A DNA stretch of 64,000 nucleotides from Massilia terrae (GTDB lineage Bacteria; Pseudomonadota; Gammaproteobacteria; Burkholderiales; Burkholderiaceae_D), in assembly GCF_024753145.1 (NCBI RefSeq), contig NZ_JANUGU010000002.1:1-64000 (forward strand), in the 5' to 3' direction. Position 1 is the stretch's first letter, and each line of letters starts with the position of its first letter. A program made the position numbers and the translations under genes. Of the stretch, positions 27,301 through 35,534 are shown piece after piece. Under the pieces are notes generated by a model. The model searched no databases. It had not been told where the DNA came from and saw only the letters and a program-made list of their open reading frames with translations.

Positions 27301-30300
27301 ACACGGCGGTGCGCACCAGGCCAGTGCCCGACAACGCGCCGAGCGTGCCGCCCGCGACCGCAATGCCATCGCTGGTGAAGCTGGCGCCCGGGTCTTCACT
27401 GAAGGCAAACGTGACCGTCGTGGCCTGCCCGGCCTTCAGCGCCGCCGTGTCGCTGGTGATCGCCAGCACTGGTGGTTTGGTATCGACCGCGATTGACAGC
27501 TGCGACGCGGATCCGGTATTGCCGGCGGCGTCGGCGTAGTTGGCGCCTGCGACCGCAATATTCGCGGTGGTTTCGGTGTTGATGCTCGGCGTGAACACGG
27601 CCGTGCGCACCAGGCCGGTGCCCAACAGCGCGCCCAGCGTTCCGCCCGACACGGCGATGCTGTTCGCTGTGAAGCTCGCGCCCGGGTCTTCGCTGAAGGT
27701 GAAGGTCACGGTCGCGGCCTGGCCTGCTTTCAATGCGGCCATGTCGCTGCTGATCGCCAGTGCCGGCGGCTTGGTGTCGACCGCGATCGACAGCTGCGCC
27801 GACGCGCCGGTGTTGCCGGCGGCGTCAGCATAGTTGGCGCCTGCAACCGAGATATTCGCGCTGCCTTCCAGGTTGGCGGTCGGCGTGAACACGGCGGTGC
27901 GGACCAGGCCGGTGCCCGACAGCGTGCCCAGCGTGCCGCCGGACACCACGATGTCGCCGGAAGTGAAAGTCGCTCCCGGGTTCTCGCTGAAGGTGAAGGT
28001 CACCGTTGCCGCCTGGCCGGCTTTCACCGCCGACAGGTCGCTGCTGATGGCCAAGGTCGGCGGTTTGGTGTCGACCGCGATCGCCAACTGCGAGGCCGAG
28101 CCGGCGTTGCCGGCGGCGTCGGCGTAGTTGGCGCCGGCGACGGAAATCGTGGCGGTGGTCTCGGTGTTGGCGCTCGGCGTGAACACAGCGGTGCGCACGA
28201 GGCCGGTGCCGGTCAGCGCGCCCAGCGTGCCGCCGGAAATGGCGATGCCGCCCGCCGTGAAGGTCGCGCCCGGATCCTCGCTGAACGTGAAGGTAACCGT
28301 TGCGGCCTGCCCTGCTTTCAGCGCAGCCGCATCGCTGGTGATGGCGAGCGTCGGGGCCTTGGTGTCGACTGCGATCGACACCGAGGAAGCCGAACCAGTG
28401 TTGCCGGCGGCGTCGGCGTAGTTGGCGCCGGCCACCGCGATGCTGGCGTTGCCTTCCATGTTGGCATTCGGCGTGAACACGGCAGTACGCACGAGGCCGC
28501 TTCCCGACAGCGCGCCCAGCGTGCCGCCGGAAACGGCAACACTACCCTGCGTAAAGCTCGCGCCCGGGTTTTCGCTGAAGGTGAAGGTGACCGTGGCGGC
28601 CTGCCCTGCTTTCAGCGCCACCATGTCGCTGGTGATGGCCAGGGTCGGCGGTTCGGTGTCGATGGCCAGCGAGAGCGACGAGGCCGAGCCGGTATTCCCC
28701 GCCGCATCCGCGTAACTGCCCGCGGTGACCGCGATACTGGCGCTACCCTCAAGGTTGGCAGCCGGCGTGAACACGGCGGTACGGACCAGGCCCGTGCCGG
28801 ACAGCGCGCCCAGCGTGCCGCCGGTGACGGCGATGTCGCTGCTGGTAAAGCTTGCGCCCGGGTTCTCGCTGAACGTGAACGATACGGTCGCCGCCTGGCC
28901 CGCCTTCAGTGCGGACAGGTCGCTGCCGATCGCCAGCGTTGGCGCCTTGGTATCGACAGCGATCGACAGCGACGATGCCGAACCGCTGTTGCCGGCGGCG
29001 TCAGCGTAGCTCGTGCCGGCGACCGCGATGCTGGCGGTGGTTTCGGCGTTGGCGCTCGGGGTGAACACGGCGGTGCGGACCAGGCCGGTGCCCGACAACG
29101 CGCCGAGCGTGCCGCCGGCGACGGAAATCGCATTGGCGTTGAAGCCAGCGCCCGGGTCGTCGCTGAAGGTGAAGGTGACCGTCGCCGACTGCCCCGCTTT
29201 CAGTGCCGCGGCGTCGCTGGTGATGGCCAGGGTCGGCGCTTTGGTGTCGACGGTGAGCGAGAGCGAGGAAGCCGAACCGGTATTGCCTGCGGCATCTGCA
29301 TAATCCGCGCCCGCAACGGCAATGCTGGCCGTGGTTTCGCTGTTGGCGCTCGGCGTGAACACGGCGGTGCGCACAGTGCCGCTGCCCGACATCTGGCCCA
29401 GCGTGCCACCGGCGACGGAAACGATGCCGGATCCGAAGCCGATGCCCGGGTCTTCGCTGAACGTGAACGTGACCGTGGCGGTATCGCCCGCCTTCAGTGC
29501 CGACAGGTCGCTGCTGATGGCCAGGGTGGGCGGCTTGGTGTCGACCGGAATCGAGAGCGCCGAGGCCACCACATTGTTGTTGCCGGCGGCGTCAGCATAG
29601 GTGCCGGCGGCGACCGAAATGCTGGCGCTGGCTTCAGTGCCGGCGGCCGGCGTGAACACGGCGGTGCGAACCATGCCGGTGCCGGTCAGCGCGCCCAGCG
29701 TGCCGCCGTTGACGGCGATGTCGCTGGCAGTGAAGGTCGCGCCGGGGTCTTCGCTGAAGGTGAAGGTGACGGTCGCCGTCTCGCCCACTTTCAGCTTGGC
29801 CAGGTCACTGGTGATCGCCAGCGTCGGCGGCGTGGTGTCGACGGGGGCCGGACCGAGGAAGGAAAACAGGTCCTTGGCGCTGACCGCCTGGTTCTGGAAG
29901 CCGATCGAGAAGGTGCGGGCCTCGGTGCCGCTGTTGCTGATCTGGTAGCCCCAGCGCAGGTCGACCGTCACACCGGTCACACCGGCCGCGATGTTGAGGT
30001 CGGTCGACATCAGGACCTTGAACGGGCCGCCGCCGTCGGCCGGATAAACCACGCCCTTGTCGCTGTTGGTCGTCTTCGACGCAAACGCGGCGCCGTAGCC
30101 GGTGTAGATCGAATTCGCGTTGGTGTAGACGTTCCAGGTGCGCCCGGCGTCGCCGGTGAACTGGGCGGTTTTCTCGCCAGTGGTGGTCGGCAAGGTGCCA
30201 GTCCAGGTATTGAACTCCTCGTTGACCAGCACGTTGCCGTTCGAGTCCTTGATGATCACCGCGTACAGGTACATCGCACCCGGGCCGGTATAGTTTTGTG

Positions 30301-30538
30301 GCACATAGCTGCCGAAGCCGATGGTGGCCTGCCCGGCGGTGACCGGGATATTGATCAGGCCGGTGGTGCTGTCATAGGATGCACCGCTGTAACCCGAGGT
30401 GACCAGGTGAGAGTCGTGGCTGAAGTCGGTCGGGGTGGTGGTGGATGTATTGGTGCGTGAGCCAAAACTCAGGAGTGTCGCGGAGGAGGTCATTGTCAAA
30501 AGCTGGAAGCGAAAAGTTGCAAATGCAGAAAAACGCAT
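24353..30538 (-). CDS. giant Ig-like repeat protein with DUF4214-type C-terminus
   Basis: The product has about 2061 residues. Residues ~1-235 form an N-terminal domain. Residues ~234-1409 hold twelve tandem Ig-like repeats of ~98 residues, each opening DT(K/T)xPxLAI and containing TVTFTFSEDPG, GGTLGAL and NYADAAGN. A segment of VCBS/cadherin-like character follows, then near the end two DUF4214-like units (LYRDILYREADGAGLGFWQ; YYDMLVRAPEQAGQDYW). There is no obvious Sec signal, so type I secretion is plausible, as in other large DUF4214 adhesins. The start is uncertain: 30538 has AAAGG nearby but close; an ATG at 30493 is an alternative. Likely role: surface adhesion or biofilm matrix (inference). 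Confidence 0.85.
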   Translation of the reverse strand: MRFSAFATFRFQLLTMTSSATLLSFGSRTNTSTTTPTDFSHDSHLVTSGYSGASYDSTTGLINIPVTAGQATIGFGSYVPQNYTGPGAMYLYAVIIKDSNGNVLVNEEFNTWTGTLPTTTGEKTAQFTGDAGRTWNVYTNANSIYTGYGAAFASKTTNSDKGVVYPADGGGPFKVLMSTDLNIAAGVTGVTVDLRWGYQISNSGTEARTFSIGFQNQAVSAKDLFSFLGPAPVDTTPPTLAITSDLAKLKVGETATVTFTFSEDPGATFTASDIAVNGGTLGALTGTGMVRTAVFTPAAGTEASASISVAAGTYADAAGNNNVVASALSIPVDTKPPTLAISSDLSALKAGDTATVTFTFSEDPGIGFGSGIVSVAGGTLGQMSGSGTVRTAVFTPSANSETTASIAVAGADYADAAGNTGSASSLSLTVDTKAPTLAITSDAAALKAGQSATVTFTFSDDPGAGFNANAISVAGGTLGALSGTGLVRTAVFTPSANAETTASIAVAGTSYADAAGNSGSASSLSIAVDTKAPTLAIGSDLSALKAGQAATVSFTFSENPGASFTSSDIAVTGGTLGALSGTGLVRTAVFTPAANLEGSASIAVTAGSYADAAGNTGSASSLSLAIDTEPPTLAITSDMVALKAGQAATVTFTFSENPGASFTQGSVAVSGGTLGALSGSGLVRTAVFTPNANMEGNASIAVAGANYADAAGNTGSASSVSIAVDTKAPTLAITSDAAALKAGQAATVTFTFSEDPGATFTAGGIAISGGTLGALTGTGLVRTAVFTPSANTETTATISVAGANYADAAGNAGSASQLAIAVDTKPPTLAISSDLSAVKAGQAATVTFTFSENPGATFTSGDIVVSGGTLGTLSGTGLVRTAVFTPTANLEGSANISVAGANYADAAGNTGASAQLSIAVDTKPPALAISSDMAALKAGQAATVTFTFSEDPGASFTANSIAVSGGTLGALLGTGLVRTAVFTPSINTETTANIAVAGANYADAAGNTGSASQLSIAVDTKPPVLAITSDTAALKAGQATTVTFAFSEDPGASFTSDGIAVAGGTLGALSGTGLVRTAVFTPSANTETTASIAVANYADAAGNTGSAASLSIAVDTKPPSLAISSDLAALKAGQAATITFTFSEDPGASFSASGIAVSGGTLGALSGTGLVRTAVFTPSANTETTANIAVAGANYKDAAGNTGSASQLAIAVDTKPPVLGISSDMAALKAGQAATVTFTFSEDPGASFSADGVAVSGGTLGALSGTGLVRTAVFTPSINTETTAHIAVAGANYADAAGNTGAAASLAIAVDTKPPVLAITSSMADLVAAETATITFSFSEDPGASFTLADIAVSGGTVASLAGSGLTRTVVFTPAAHSAGTASVSVAAGAYSDAAGNDGAAAALAPLPFSTTAPAITFGSLALSQDTGTPHDFVTGVSEQTVRATLSTALLRGQKVLGSLDGGAHWIDITSKVSGTTLAWTGVTLPDNGTLKLEVVDGAGQTGPVASQAYLVDHLAPTDILLSSNWVLDSAGRNSVVGTLTALDPTPHDVVDITLVSSGDGRSADNGAFAIVGGQLVALDPAHLGAGTKHIFVSATDIVGHSISREMTVQVVHGTVQPGPGDDGDNIANIVEQQVPVQRSANGQYVAGDGNGDGIADSAQSNVTSAPFLKSSTAQSNPGTSAQTYVSLVADSLAGKADAAGHAVLQSVTQLDAPFIRPADLKMPLGQISFQASVQAGATEHFSLFVDNGLAINGYWKQAANGDWVNLASAKFGGSMTMDGGKIRLDFSITDGGQFDADGKADGVITDPGAAGYRPGMLDSDLDGFPDALEAANGLTVGTRDNDVFGSSKLFVMQLYRDILYREADGAGLGFWQAQIDSGKLSKAQVAASFLESQEVTDGTAAVARLFVGGLGHMPEMDVLHNFVDVLHAGSTITALAGNIAAGTEFQAKYGALGNAAFTSQLFQDVLHRGAGQAELAQWTAALDKGASRGDLLANLAGSAENVAATSHLISVALGYYDMLVRAPEQAGQDYWINVLDHGTSVASLVGSFIASPEYHGRFLP
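26312..29839 (-). repeat. twelve tandem ~294-bp coding repeats
   Basis: Twelve in-frame units of about 98 codons lie inside the giant repeat gene. The inner units (3-11) are very alike, while the first, second and last diverge most. Unit 9 lacks two residues (AVANYADA in place of AVAGANYADA). High similarity suggests ongoing homogenisation or unequal crossing-over, and makes this stretch prone to assembly collapse. Confidence 0.9.
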
Positions 30539-30853
30539 TACCTTTAGGAAACAAGATGATTTTAATGGCCATCTCGCCAGCCGGGGGCAACTTCCGGTTA
30601 AATTATTTAATTACTAATATTGCATAATTTGCACACAAATGACACATCATGCCGCTCTTCAAGCACGAACGCGATTACAACGTCGCGCATATCTCACTCG
30701 ACCAATTGCTACCGTTAGTTACATTACGCATTCTCGTTACAGTTTCTGGAACAATTTTTTACTGACTGTTGCCACGCGACAACGACAATCAGGCACCGCC
30801 CGAATGCGTGATGGCTCGCCTTGCGGTCCTGATTCGTGGATAATTGCGAAACC
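30539..30853. other. AT-rich intergenic region between divergent genes
   Basis: About 315 bp separate the giant repeat gene and the DUF3297 gene. The stretch 30590-30660 is strikingly AT-rich for this genome (ttaaattatttaattac). It should hold the promoters of both genes. Short open frames here have no family resemblance, and I see no RNA gene. Confidence 0.5.
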
Positions 30854-31099
30854 ATGAACGACACCACCAAACCCACCCTCCCCGACCGCCTGTCCATCGA
30901 TCCGAAGAGCCCGCATCACGTGCGGGAAGTGTTCCAGCACGACGTCGGCATCCGCTTCAACGATACGGATCGCCACGACGTCGAGGAATACTGCATCAGC
31001 GAAGGCTGGATCAAGGTCGCCGCCGGCAAGGTCCTGGACCGCAAGGGCAAGCCGATGCTGATCAAGCTGAAAGGCAAGGTCGAGGCGTTTTACCGCTGA
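30854..31099 (+). CDS. DUF3297 family protein
   Basis: The 81-residue product matches DUF3297 in length and pattern: LPDRLSIDPKSPHHV at the N-terminus, then DVGIRFN and DVEEYCISEGWIKVAAGK, ending KGKVEAFYR. The family is widespread in Proteobacteria and of unknown function, predicted cytosolic. ATG 30854 matches the family N-terminus (MNDTTKPTLPDRLS). The gene is monocistronic and followed by a strong terminator. Confidence 0.9.
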   Translation: MNDTTKPTLPDRLSIDPKSPHHVREVFQHDVGIRFNDTDRHDVEEYCISEGWIKVAAGKVLDRKGKPMLIKLKGKVEAFYR

Positions 31100-31122
31100 A
31101 CTAAACGCACCTTCAACGGGGG

Positions 31123-31155
31123 CGGCCGCCGGAGCAATCCGGCGGCCGTTTTTTT
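31123..31155 (+). terminator. rho-independent terminator after the DUF3297 gene
   Basis: The stem cggccgccgg / ccggcggccg has a 6-nt loop and a run of seven T. It lies 24 bp after the stop codon. Its last bases touch the stop of the convergent membrane-protein gene. Confidence 0.92.
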
Positions 31156-32080
31156 ATGGGGCGCGCCGGATCGCCACGGTCGCAGCGAGGGGGATGAGGA
31201 AAGGATACAGGCCCCAGATCGCGCGGCCGTCGATGCGCACGCTCATGGCGGCATATAACAATGGCAGCGTCATCAGCAGCATCAGTCCCGCCAGCGGCTT
31301 GAGCTGGGCAGGCGCCCGCCACAGCCCGAACAGGCCAAGCGGCAGCACCACGCCGGCACATCCCGCCATCGAGAGCAGCGAGGGAATATCCTGCAGCGCA
31401 TGGCGCACGGTCCACCAATTGGGGCGCCAGGTGTAGCTCGGGAGCCCGCCGATGATCCACCAGCGCACCGCAAGCAGCCACAGCGCTGCGGCGGCCAGCG
31501 CCGCGAAACCGGCGCGCAGCGAAACCCGGCCGCTCAGGAGCAACCAGCCCAGCAGCAGGATATTTTCTTCACGGACCGCGGTCGCGACCAAGCCGGCGAA
31601 CAGCGCGAGCCAGGGCTGCCCGGCCAGCAGCGCGAACACGAACAGCGAGCGGGCGCACACCGAACCGGGATCGACCAGCAAATACGGTGCGTACCAGTAG
31701 ACCGGCAAGGACAGGAGCATCAGCAGCCCTGCCAGCAGCGCCCGCGCGTTACCTGCGCCAACGGCGAGCACGGTCTGCCACATCAGGACGGCGGAGGCTG
31801 TCACCAGCGCCCAGTTCAGGGAAGCGAAGGCGTGATGCAACTCTCCCGGCAGCATTGCGGCGATGCCCGGAACCAGCAGGCGGTAGGGAAACGGCGCCCG
31901 CAGCTCCGTCACTGGAATCTCACCGCGCAGGTGGCGCGCGGTGTCGAAATAAGCCAGTGAATCCTCGACGGTTCCGCCCCAGCGCCAGGCCATCAGCAGA
32001 TAGGCCAGCGTGCCGAACGCGGTGATGGTCAGGAGCGGAAGTTGGGCGGGAGCCCGCACGCGGATAGCGGTCGAGAGCAT
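31154..32080 (-). CDS. polytopic membrane protein, unknown function
   Basis: The 308-residue product has about eight hydrophobic segments spread along its length (for example LLTITAFGTLAYLLMAW, LLAGLLMLLSLPVYWY, AGVVLPLGLFGLW). A conserved-looking loop after the first helix (GGTVEDSLAYFDTARHLRGE) and RAPFPYRLLVP recall the first periplasmic loop of GT-C-type glycosyltransferases or related mannosyltransferase-like families, but the protein is short for those and no DxD-like signature is certain. Monocistronic. I cannot assign a function. Confidence 0.65.
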   Translation of the reverse strand: MLSTAIRVRAPAQLPLLTITAFGTLAYLLMAWRWGGTVEDSLAYFDTARHLRGEIPVTELRAPFPYRLLVPGIAAMLPGELHHAFASLNWALVTASAVLMWQTVLAVGAGNARALLAGLLMLLSLPVYWYAPYLLVDPGSVCARSLFVFALLAGQPWLALFAGLVATAVREENILLLGWLLLSGRVSLRAGFAALAAAALWLLAVRWWIIGGLPSYTWRPNWWTVRHALQDIPSLLSMAGCAGVVLPLGLFGLWRAPAQLKPLAGLMLLMTLPLLYAAMSVRIDGRAIWGLYPFLIPLAATVAIRRAP

Positions 32081-32207
32081 TCAGTCAGCATGGCCTTCCA
32101 TCGATCGGTCGGCCGCATATTATCGGACCAGCAAGAATAAAGAATGGATGCCGGGATGGCAACATGCATACTGAGCCAAGAGCGCGCTGGTGCTGTGTTA
32201 AAAGTGC

Positions 32208-32603
32208 TTATCGGGCGGCGACATGCAGACCGGGGTGCTTATGAAGAATCAGCGCACTTCCTCTGGATTCTGCTGGCGCCAGCCCCAATTCGTCCAATAC
32301 GTCCAGTGGCAAATCCGCCTCGCTTACGCCGAATATCCGCAACTCGTTGTAGGGTCGAGATGAGCTCCATGGCCCATGGTGCTCGTCGATATCGTATAGA
32401 GCTTGTGCACAGGTCGCAGACCTGTCGCCCGCGCGCCGGGGGACAAACGAGGTGACATCAATCGCGCCCTTGAACTTACGCCGCGTCTCTTCGACAGCGA
32501 CGTCATTCGTCGGACTCGACAAGACCCACACCGGCATCTCACGAGCGATCCGTTCGACGCCCTGACCGAACTCGGGGTTAAGAATTAGGGCAACTGGGTT
32601 CAT
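32208..32603 (-). CDS. small soluble protein, putative immunity protein
   Basis: The 131-residue product (start MNPVALILNPEFGQGVERIA) has alternating strands and helices and no membrane segment. Similar short proteins beginning with ALILNPDFG and a PVWV-x-DSPTN-like element are common in Proteobacteria (from memory, not searched). The ATG at 32603 follows a good GGAGC SD and lies inside the 3' end of the upstream toxin-tail-like frame (26-bp overlap). I infer an immunity role from that coupling only. Confidence 0.6.
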   Translation of the reverse strand: MNPVALILNPEFGQGVERIAREMPVWVLSSPTNDVAVEETRRKFKGAIDVTSFVPRRAGDRSATCAQALYDIDEHHGPWSSSRPYNELRIFGVSEADLPLDVLDELGLAPAESRGSALILHKHPGLHVAAR

Positions 32604-32832
32604 AAATGCTCCGATATGGCACGCAACGCCCGCGTGGAAAGGAACACATCCGAACGCCGGGCCCTCGCCTCCTGCCGACCCAGTTGTGTCCGTGTGGAAT
32701 TCCATTGCCATGGTCGTGGCTCCAGTCGATATCATACTCGGGCCATCCGTCCGCTCCGTACCTGCGCTCCTGTCCATTATCCGAATTTTCAAACCATGAA
32801 TGCGGTGCACCAAGGATTGGCGTAGCGGGCAT
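32578..32832 (-). CDS. Rhs-like polymorphic-toxin C-terminal fragment (orphan toxin tail)
   Basis: The 84-residue frame (ATG 32832) reads LGAPHSWFENSDNGQERRYG then DGWPEYDIDWSHDHG and IPHGHNW. The pattern (x)RYYGPDG...DIDY-x-HDHG...PH-x-HDW is a recurring C-terminal tail of Rhs/wall-associated polymorphic toxins (family knowledge). The rest of such a toxin is missing, and an upstream terminator separates it from gltA, so it is an orphan module or a remnant of a once larger gene. The start is uncertain. It overlaps the next small gene by 26 bp. Confidence 0.5.
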   Translation of the reverse strand: MPATPILGAPHSWFENSDNGQERRYGADGWPEYDIDWSHDHGNGIPHGHNWVGRRRGPGVRMCSFPRGRCVPYRSIYEPSCPNS

Positions 32833-32935
32833 ATTCAGCAGGCCTCTTCGGGAAAGAACTGTTGACACTGCCGAGAACGGACAATTCGCGGAAGCACGAT
32901 GGCGTCTGGCCTGCCTCAAAGTCCTCGCCGAAAAG

Positions 32936-32963
32936 AAAAAAGCGAGCCGAAGCTCGCTTTTTT
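32936..32963. terminator. bidirectional terminator after gltA
   Basis: The stem agcgagc / gctcgct has a 4-nt loop with A-runs on one side and six T on the other. It lies 22 bp downstream of the gltA stop. Confidence 0.9.
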
Positions 32964-32984
32964 GCTGGTGCCCGAGACCGGCGA

Positions 32985-34286
32985 TTAACGCTTGTCGATG
33001 CTCGGCACGTCGCGGCGGGTGGCGCCGACGTAGAGCTGGCGCGGACGGCCGATCTTCTGCTCCGGATCGGCGATCATCTCGTTCCACTGGGCGATCCAGC
33101 CGATGGTGCGGGCCATCGCGAAGATACCGGTGAACAGCGAGACCGGAATGCCCAGCGCCGACTGCACGATGCCCGAGTAGAAGTCGACGTTCGGGTACAG
33201 TTTGCGCGACACGAAGTAGTCGTCGTTCAGCGCGACCTTTTCCAGCTCCATCGCCAGTTTGAACAGCGGGTCGTCATGCAGGCCCAGCTCGTTCAGCACT
33301 TCGTAGCAGGTCTCGCGCATCAGCTTGGCGCGCGGGTCGAAATTCTTGTACACGCGGTGGCCGAAGCCCATCAGCTTCACGCCCGAGTTCTTGTCCTTCA
33401 CCTTGGCGATGAATTCGGGGATCTTGTCAGCGGTGCCGATTTCTTTCAGCATGTTCAGTGCCGCTTCGTTGGCGCCGCCGTGTGCCGGGCCCCACAGGCA
33501 GGCGATGCCGGCTGCGATACAGGCGAACGGGTTGGCGCCCGAGGAACCGGCCAGGCGAACGGTCGAGGTCGATGCGTTCTGCTCGTGGTCGGCGTGCAGG
33601 ATCAGGATGCGGTCCAGGGCGCGCACCAGCACGTCGTTGACCTGGTACTCTTCGCACGGGTTGCCGAACATCATGCGCATGAAGTTGGCGCTGTACGACA
33701 GGTCATTGCGCGGGTACACGAAAGGCTGGCCGATCGAGTATTTGTAGGCCATCGCGACCAGGGTCGGCAGCTTGGCGATCAGTCGGATGGCCGAGATTTC
33801 GCGCTGGGCCGGGTCGTTGATGTCGAGCGAGTCGTGGTAGAACGAAGCCAGGGCGCCGACGGTACCGACCAGCACCGACATCGGGTGCGCGTCGCGGCGG
33901 AAACCACGGAAGAAGAAGTTCATCTGCTCGTGCACCATGGTGTGGCGGGTCACGGTCTCGACGAATTTGTCTTTCTCGGCCTTGTTCGGCAGTTCGCCGT
34001 TCAGCAGCAGGTAGCAGGTTTCCAGGAAGTCGGCGTTCACGGCCAGCTGCTCGATCGGGTAGCCGCGGTACAGCAACTCGCCCTTGTCGCCATCGATGTA
34101 GGTGATGGCCGACTGGCAGGCGGCGGTCGACATGAAGCCCGGGTCGTAGGTGAACGTGCCGGTCTGGCCGTACAGCTTGCGGATGTCGAGGACGTCCGGA
34201 CCGATCGTGCCCTTGTAAACCGGGAAGTCGATGGACTTGCTACCGTCCGAGAACGACAGCGTGGCTTTGGTATCAGAGATGTTCAT
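32985..34286 (-). CDS. gltA: citrate synthase (type II)
   Basis: The 433-residue product condenses acetyl-CoA and oxaloacetate. It shows the catalytic residues in context: [21 protein letters not shown] (His) and [15 protein letters not shown] (His), with the Asp in the C-terminal part. N-terminal [19 protein letters not shown] fits the hexameric, NADH-sensitive type. ATG 34286 matches the family start ([10 protein letters not shown]) and follows AAGAAGGAAG. It lies 46 bp after the sdhE stop on the same strand and ends at a strong terminator, so it is likely the last gene of the sdh-gltA operon. Confidence 0.97.
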   Translation of the reverse strand: MNISDTKATLSFSDGSKSIDFPVYKGTIGPDVLDIRKLYGQTGTFTYDPGFMSTAACQSAITYIDGDKGELLYRGYPIEQLAVNADFLETCYLLLNGELPNKAEKDKFVETVTRHTMVHEQMNFFFRGFRRDAHPMSVLVGTVGALASFYHDSLDINDPAQREISAIRLIAKLPTLVAMAYKYSIGQPFVYPRNDLSYSANFMRMMFGNPCEEYQVNDVLVRALDRILILHADHEQNASTSTVRLAGSSGANPFACIAAGIACLWGPAHGGANEAALNMLKEIGTADKIPEFIAKVKDKNSGVKLMGFGHRVYKNFDPRAKLMRETCYEVLNELGLHDDPLFKLAMELEKVALNDDYFVSRKLYPNVDFYSGIVQSALGIPVSLFTGIFAMARTIGWIAQWNEMIADPEQKIGRPRQLYVGATRRDVPSIDKR

Positions 34287-34332
34287 GGCACTTCCTTCTT
34301 GGGAGTGAAATCTACAATTAAAAAAACGGGTA

Positions 34333-34626
34333 CTACGCTTGCCGCAGGCGCGCCAGCAAGGCTCGCACATGCGGCTGGTCGACTTCCCCTTCGGGTTCGG
34401 CGCGTCCCAGCAGCAGGTCCATCAGTGGATTATCCGCCAGGTCCAGCAAGCGGGTGAGCGCATCCACTTCCTCGTCCGTCATCTCTTCTTCGTGCGCATC
34501 AAGGAAGCGCGTGAGGATCAGGTCGTTTTCGAGCAGTCCCCGGCGCGAACGCCAGCGCAGGCGTGCACGGTTGGTCGGGTCCGATTGATGCGTTTTCACT
34601 CTGGGGTCCGTTGTTTCGGTCAACAC
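34333..34626 (-). CDS. sdhE: succinate dehydrogenase assembly factor SdhE
   Basis: The up to 97-residue product contains the flavinylation-factor core [18 protein letters not shown] (the RGxxE motif, ~27-36) and a following helical bundle. SdhE helps attach FAD covalently to SdhA. No ATG is available: GTG 34626, TTG 34623 or GTG 34599 (better spaced from GGA) are possible. The gene sits between sdhB and gltA, the usual place in Burkholderiales. Confidence 0.9.
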   Translation of the reverse strand: MLTETTDPRVKTHQSDPTNRARLRWRSRRGLLENDLILTRFLDAHEEEMTDEEVDALTRLLDLADNPLMDLLLGRAEPEGEVDQPHVRALLARLRQA

Positions 34627-34732
34627 TATACATCGGCTGCCGCGGTTCGGCAGTACGGTATTTTTACTGTATTTGCGGCGTTTTGCGGGCTAACGTGGTG
34701 CTAATTAGCGCCGATTGGCGTGCTTGAGAAAT

Positions 34733-34756
34733 GAGATTCCCGCGCACGCGGGAACC
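34733..34756. repeat. dispersed repeat, short half (copy 7)
   Basis: gattcccgcgcacgcgggaacccc is a shortened version of the hairpin half, lacking the cgtcg end. It sits between the sdhB stop and the sdhE start. Confidence 0.5.
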
Positions 34757-34772
34757 CCATTTGACTGTGCCT

Positions 34773-35483
34773 TCAGATCGCGCGTCGAACCAGCATTTCC
34801 TTGATCTTGCCGATCGCCTTGTTCGGATTCAGGCCCTTCGGGCACACGTCCGTGCAGTTCATGATCGAGTGGCAGCGGAACAGGCGGTACGGGTCTTCCA
34901 GGTTGTCCAGGCGCTCGTTGGTCGCTTCGTCGCGGCTGTCGGCGATGAAGCGGTAGGCCTGCAGCAGGCCGGCCGGGCCGACGAACTTGTCCGGGTTCCA
35001 CCAGAACGACGGGCAGGAGGTCGAGCAGCAGGCGCACAGGATGCACTCGTACAGGCCGTCGAGCTCTTCGCGCTCTTCCGGCGACTGCAGGCGCTCTTTC
35101 TCCGGCGGGATCGAGTCGTTGATCAGGTAGGGCTTGATCGAGTGGTACTGCTTGAAGAAGTTGGTCATGTCGACGATCAGGTCGCGCACCACCGGCAGGC
35201 CGGGCAGCGGACGCAGCACGATCGGCTCGGTCAGCTCCTTCAGGTTGGTGGTGCAGGCCAGGCCGTTCTTGCCGTTGATGTTCATCGCGTCCGAACCGCA
35301 CACGCCTTCGCGGCAGGAGCGGCGCAGGGCGAGCGAGTCGTCGACGTCGGACTTGATGCGCTGCAGGACGTCAAGCAGCATCTTGTCGGTGTCTTTCAGC
35401 TCGACGGTGACGTCTTGCATATAGGGCTTCGTATCCTTGTCCGGATCGTAGCGGTAGATCTTGAGTTGGACTGTGCGTGCCAT
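34773..35483 (-). CDS. sdhB: succinate dehydrogenase iron-sulphur subunit
   Basis: The 236-residue product carries the [2Fe-2S] cysteines ([22 protein letters not shown] region, ~59-80) and the [4Fe-4S]/[3Fe-4S] ferredoxin-like set ([12 protein letters not shown] near 150, [17 protein letters not shown] near 207). It passes electrons from SdhA FAD to the membrane quinone site. It follows sdhA by 51 bp. Confidence 0.97.
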   Translation of the reverse strand: MARTVQLKIYRYDPDKDTKPYMQDVTVELKDTDKMLLDVLQRIKSDVDDSLALRRSCREGVCGSDAMNINGKNGLACTTNLKELTEPIVLRPLPGLPVVRDLIVDMTNFFKQYHSIKPYLINDSIPPEKERLQSPEEREELDGLYECILCACCSTSCPSFWWNPDKFVGPAGLLQAYRFIADSRDEATNERLDNLEDPYRLFRCHSIMNCTDVCPKGLNPNKAIGKIKEMLVRRAI

Positions 35484-35534
35484 GTTTTACCTATCTTTTC
35501 AAAGCCGGGGGCTGGCCCCGGCCGCAGGAATTTT

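Noticed and set aside
26312..29839. Tandem repeats considered as a CRISPR array
   Set aside because: Units are 294 bp, fully coding, without alternating repeats and unique spacers, and no cas genes are present.
26070..29948. A ladder of ~97-codon plus-strand frames across the Ig-repeat region
   Set aside because: Each frame repeats with the 294-bp unit and is simply the antisense of the repeat. No start signals precede them.
30590..30660. The AT-rich stretch as a replication origin or mobile insertion
   Set aside because: No DnaA boxes, iterons or terminal repeats are visible; an AT-rich promoter region explains it.
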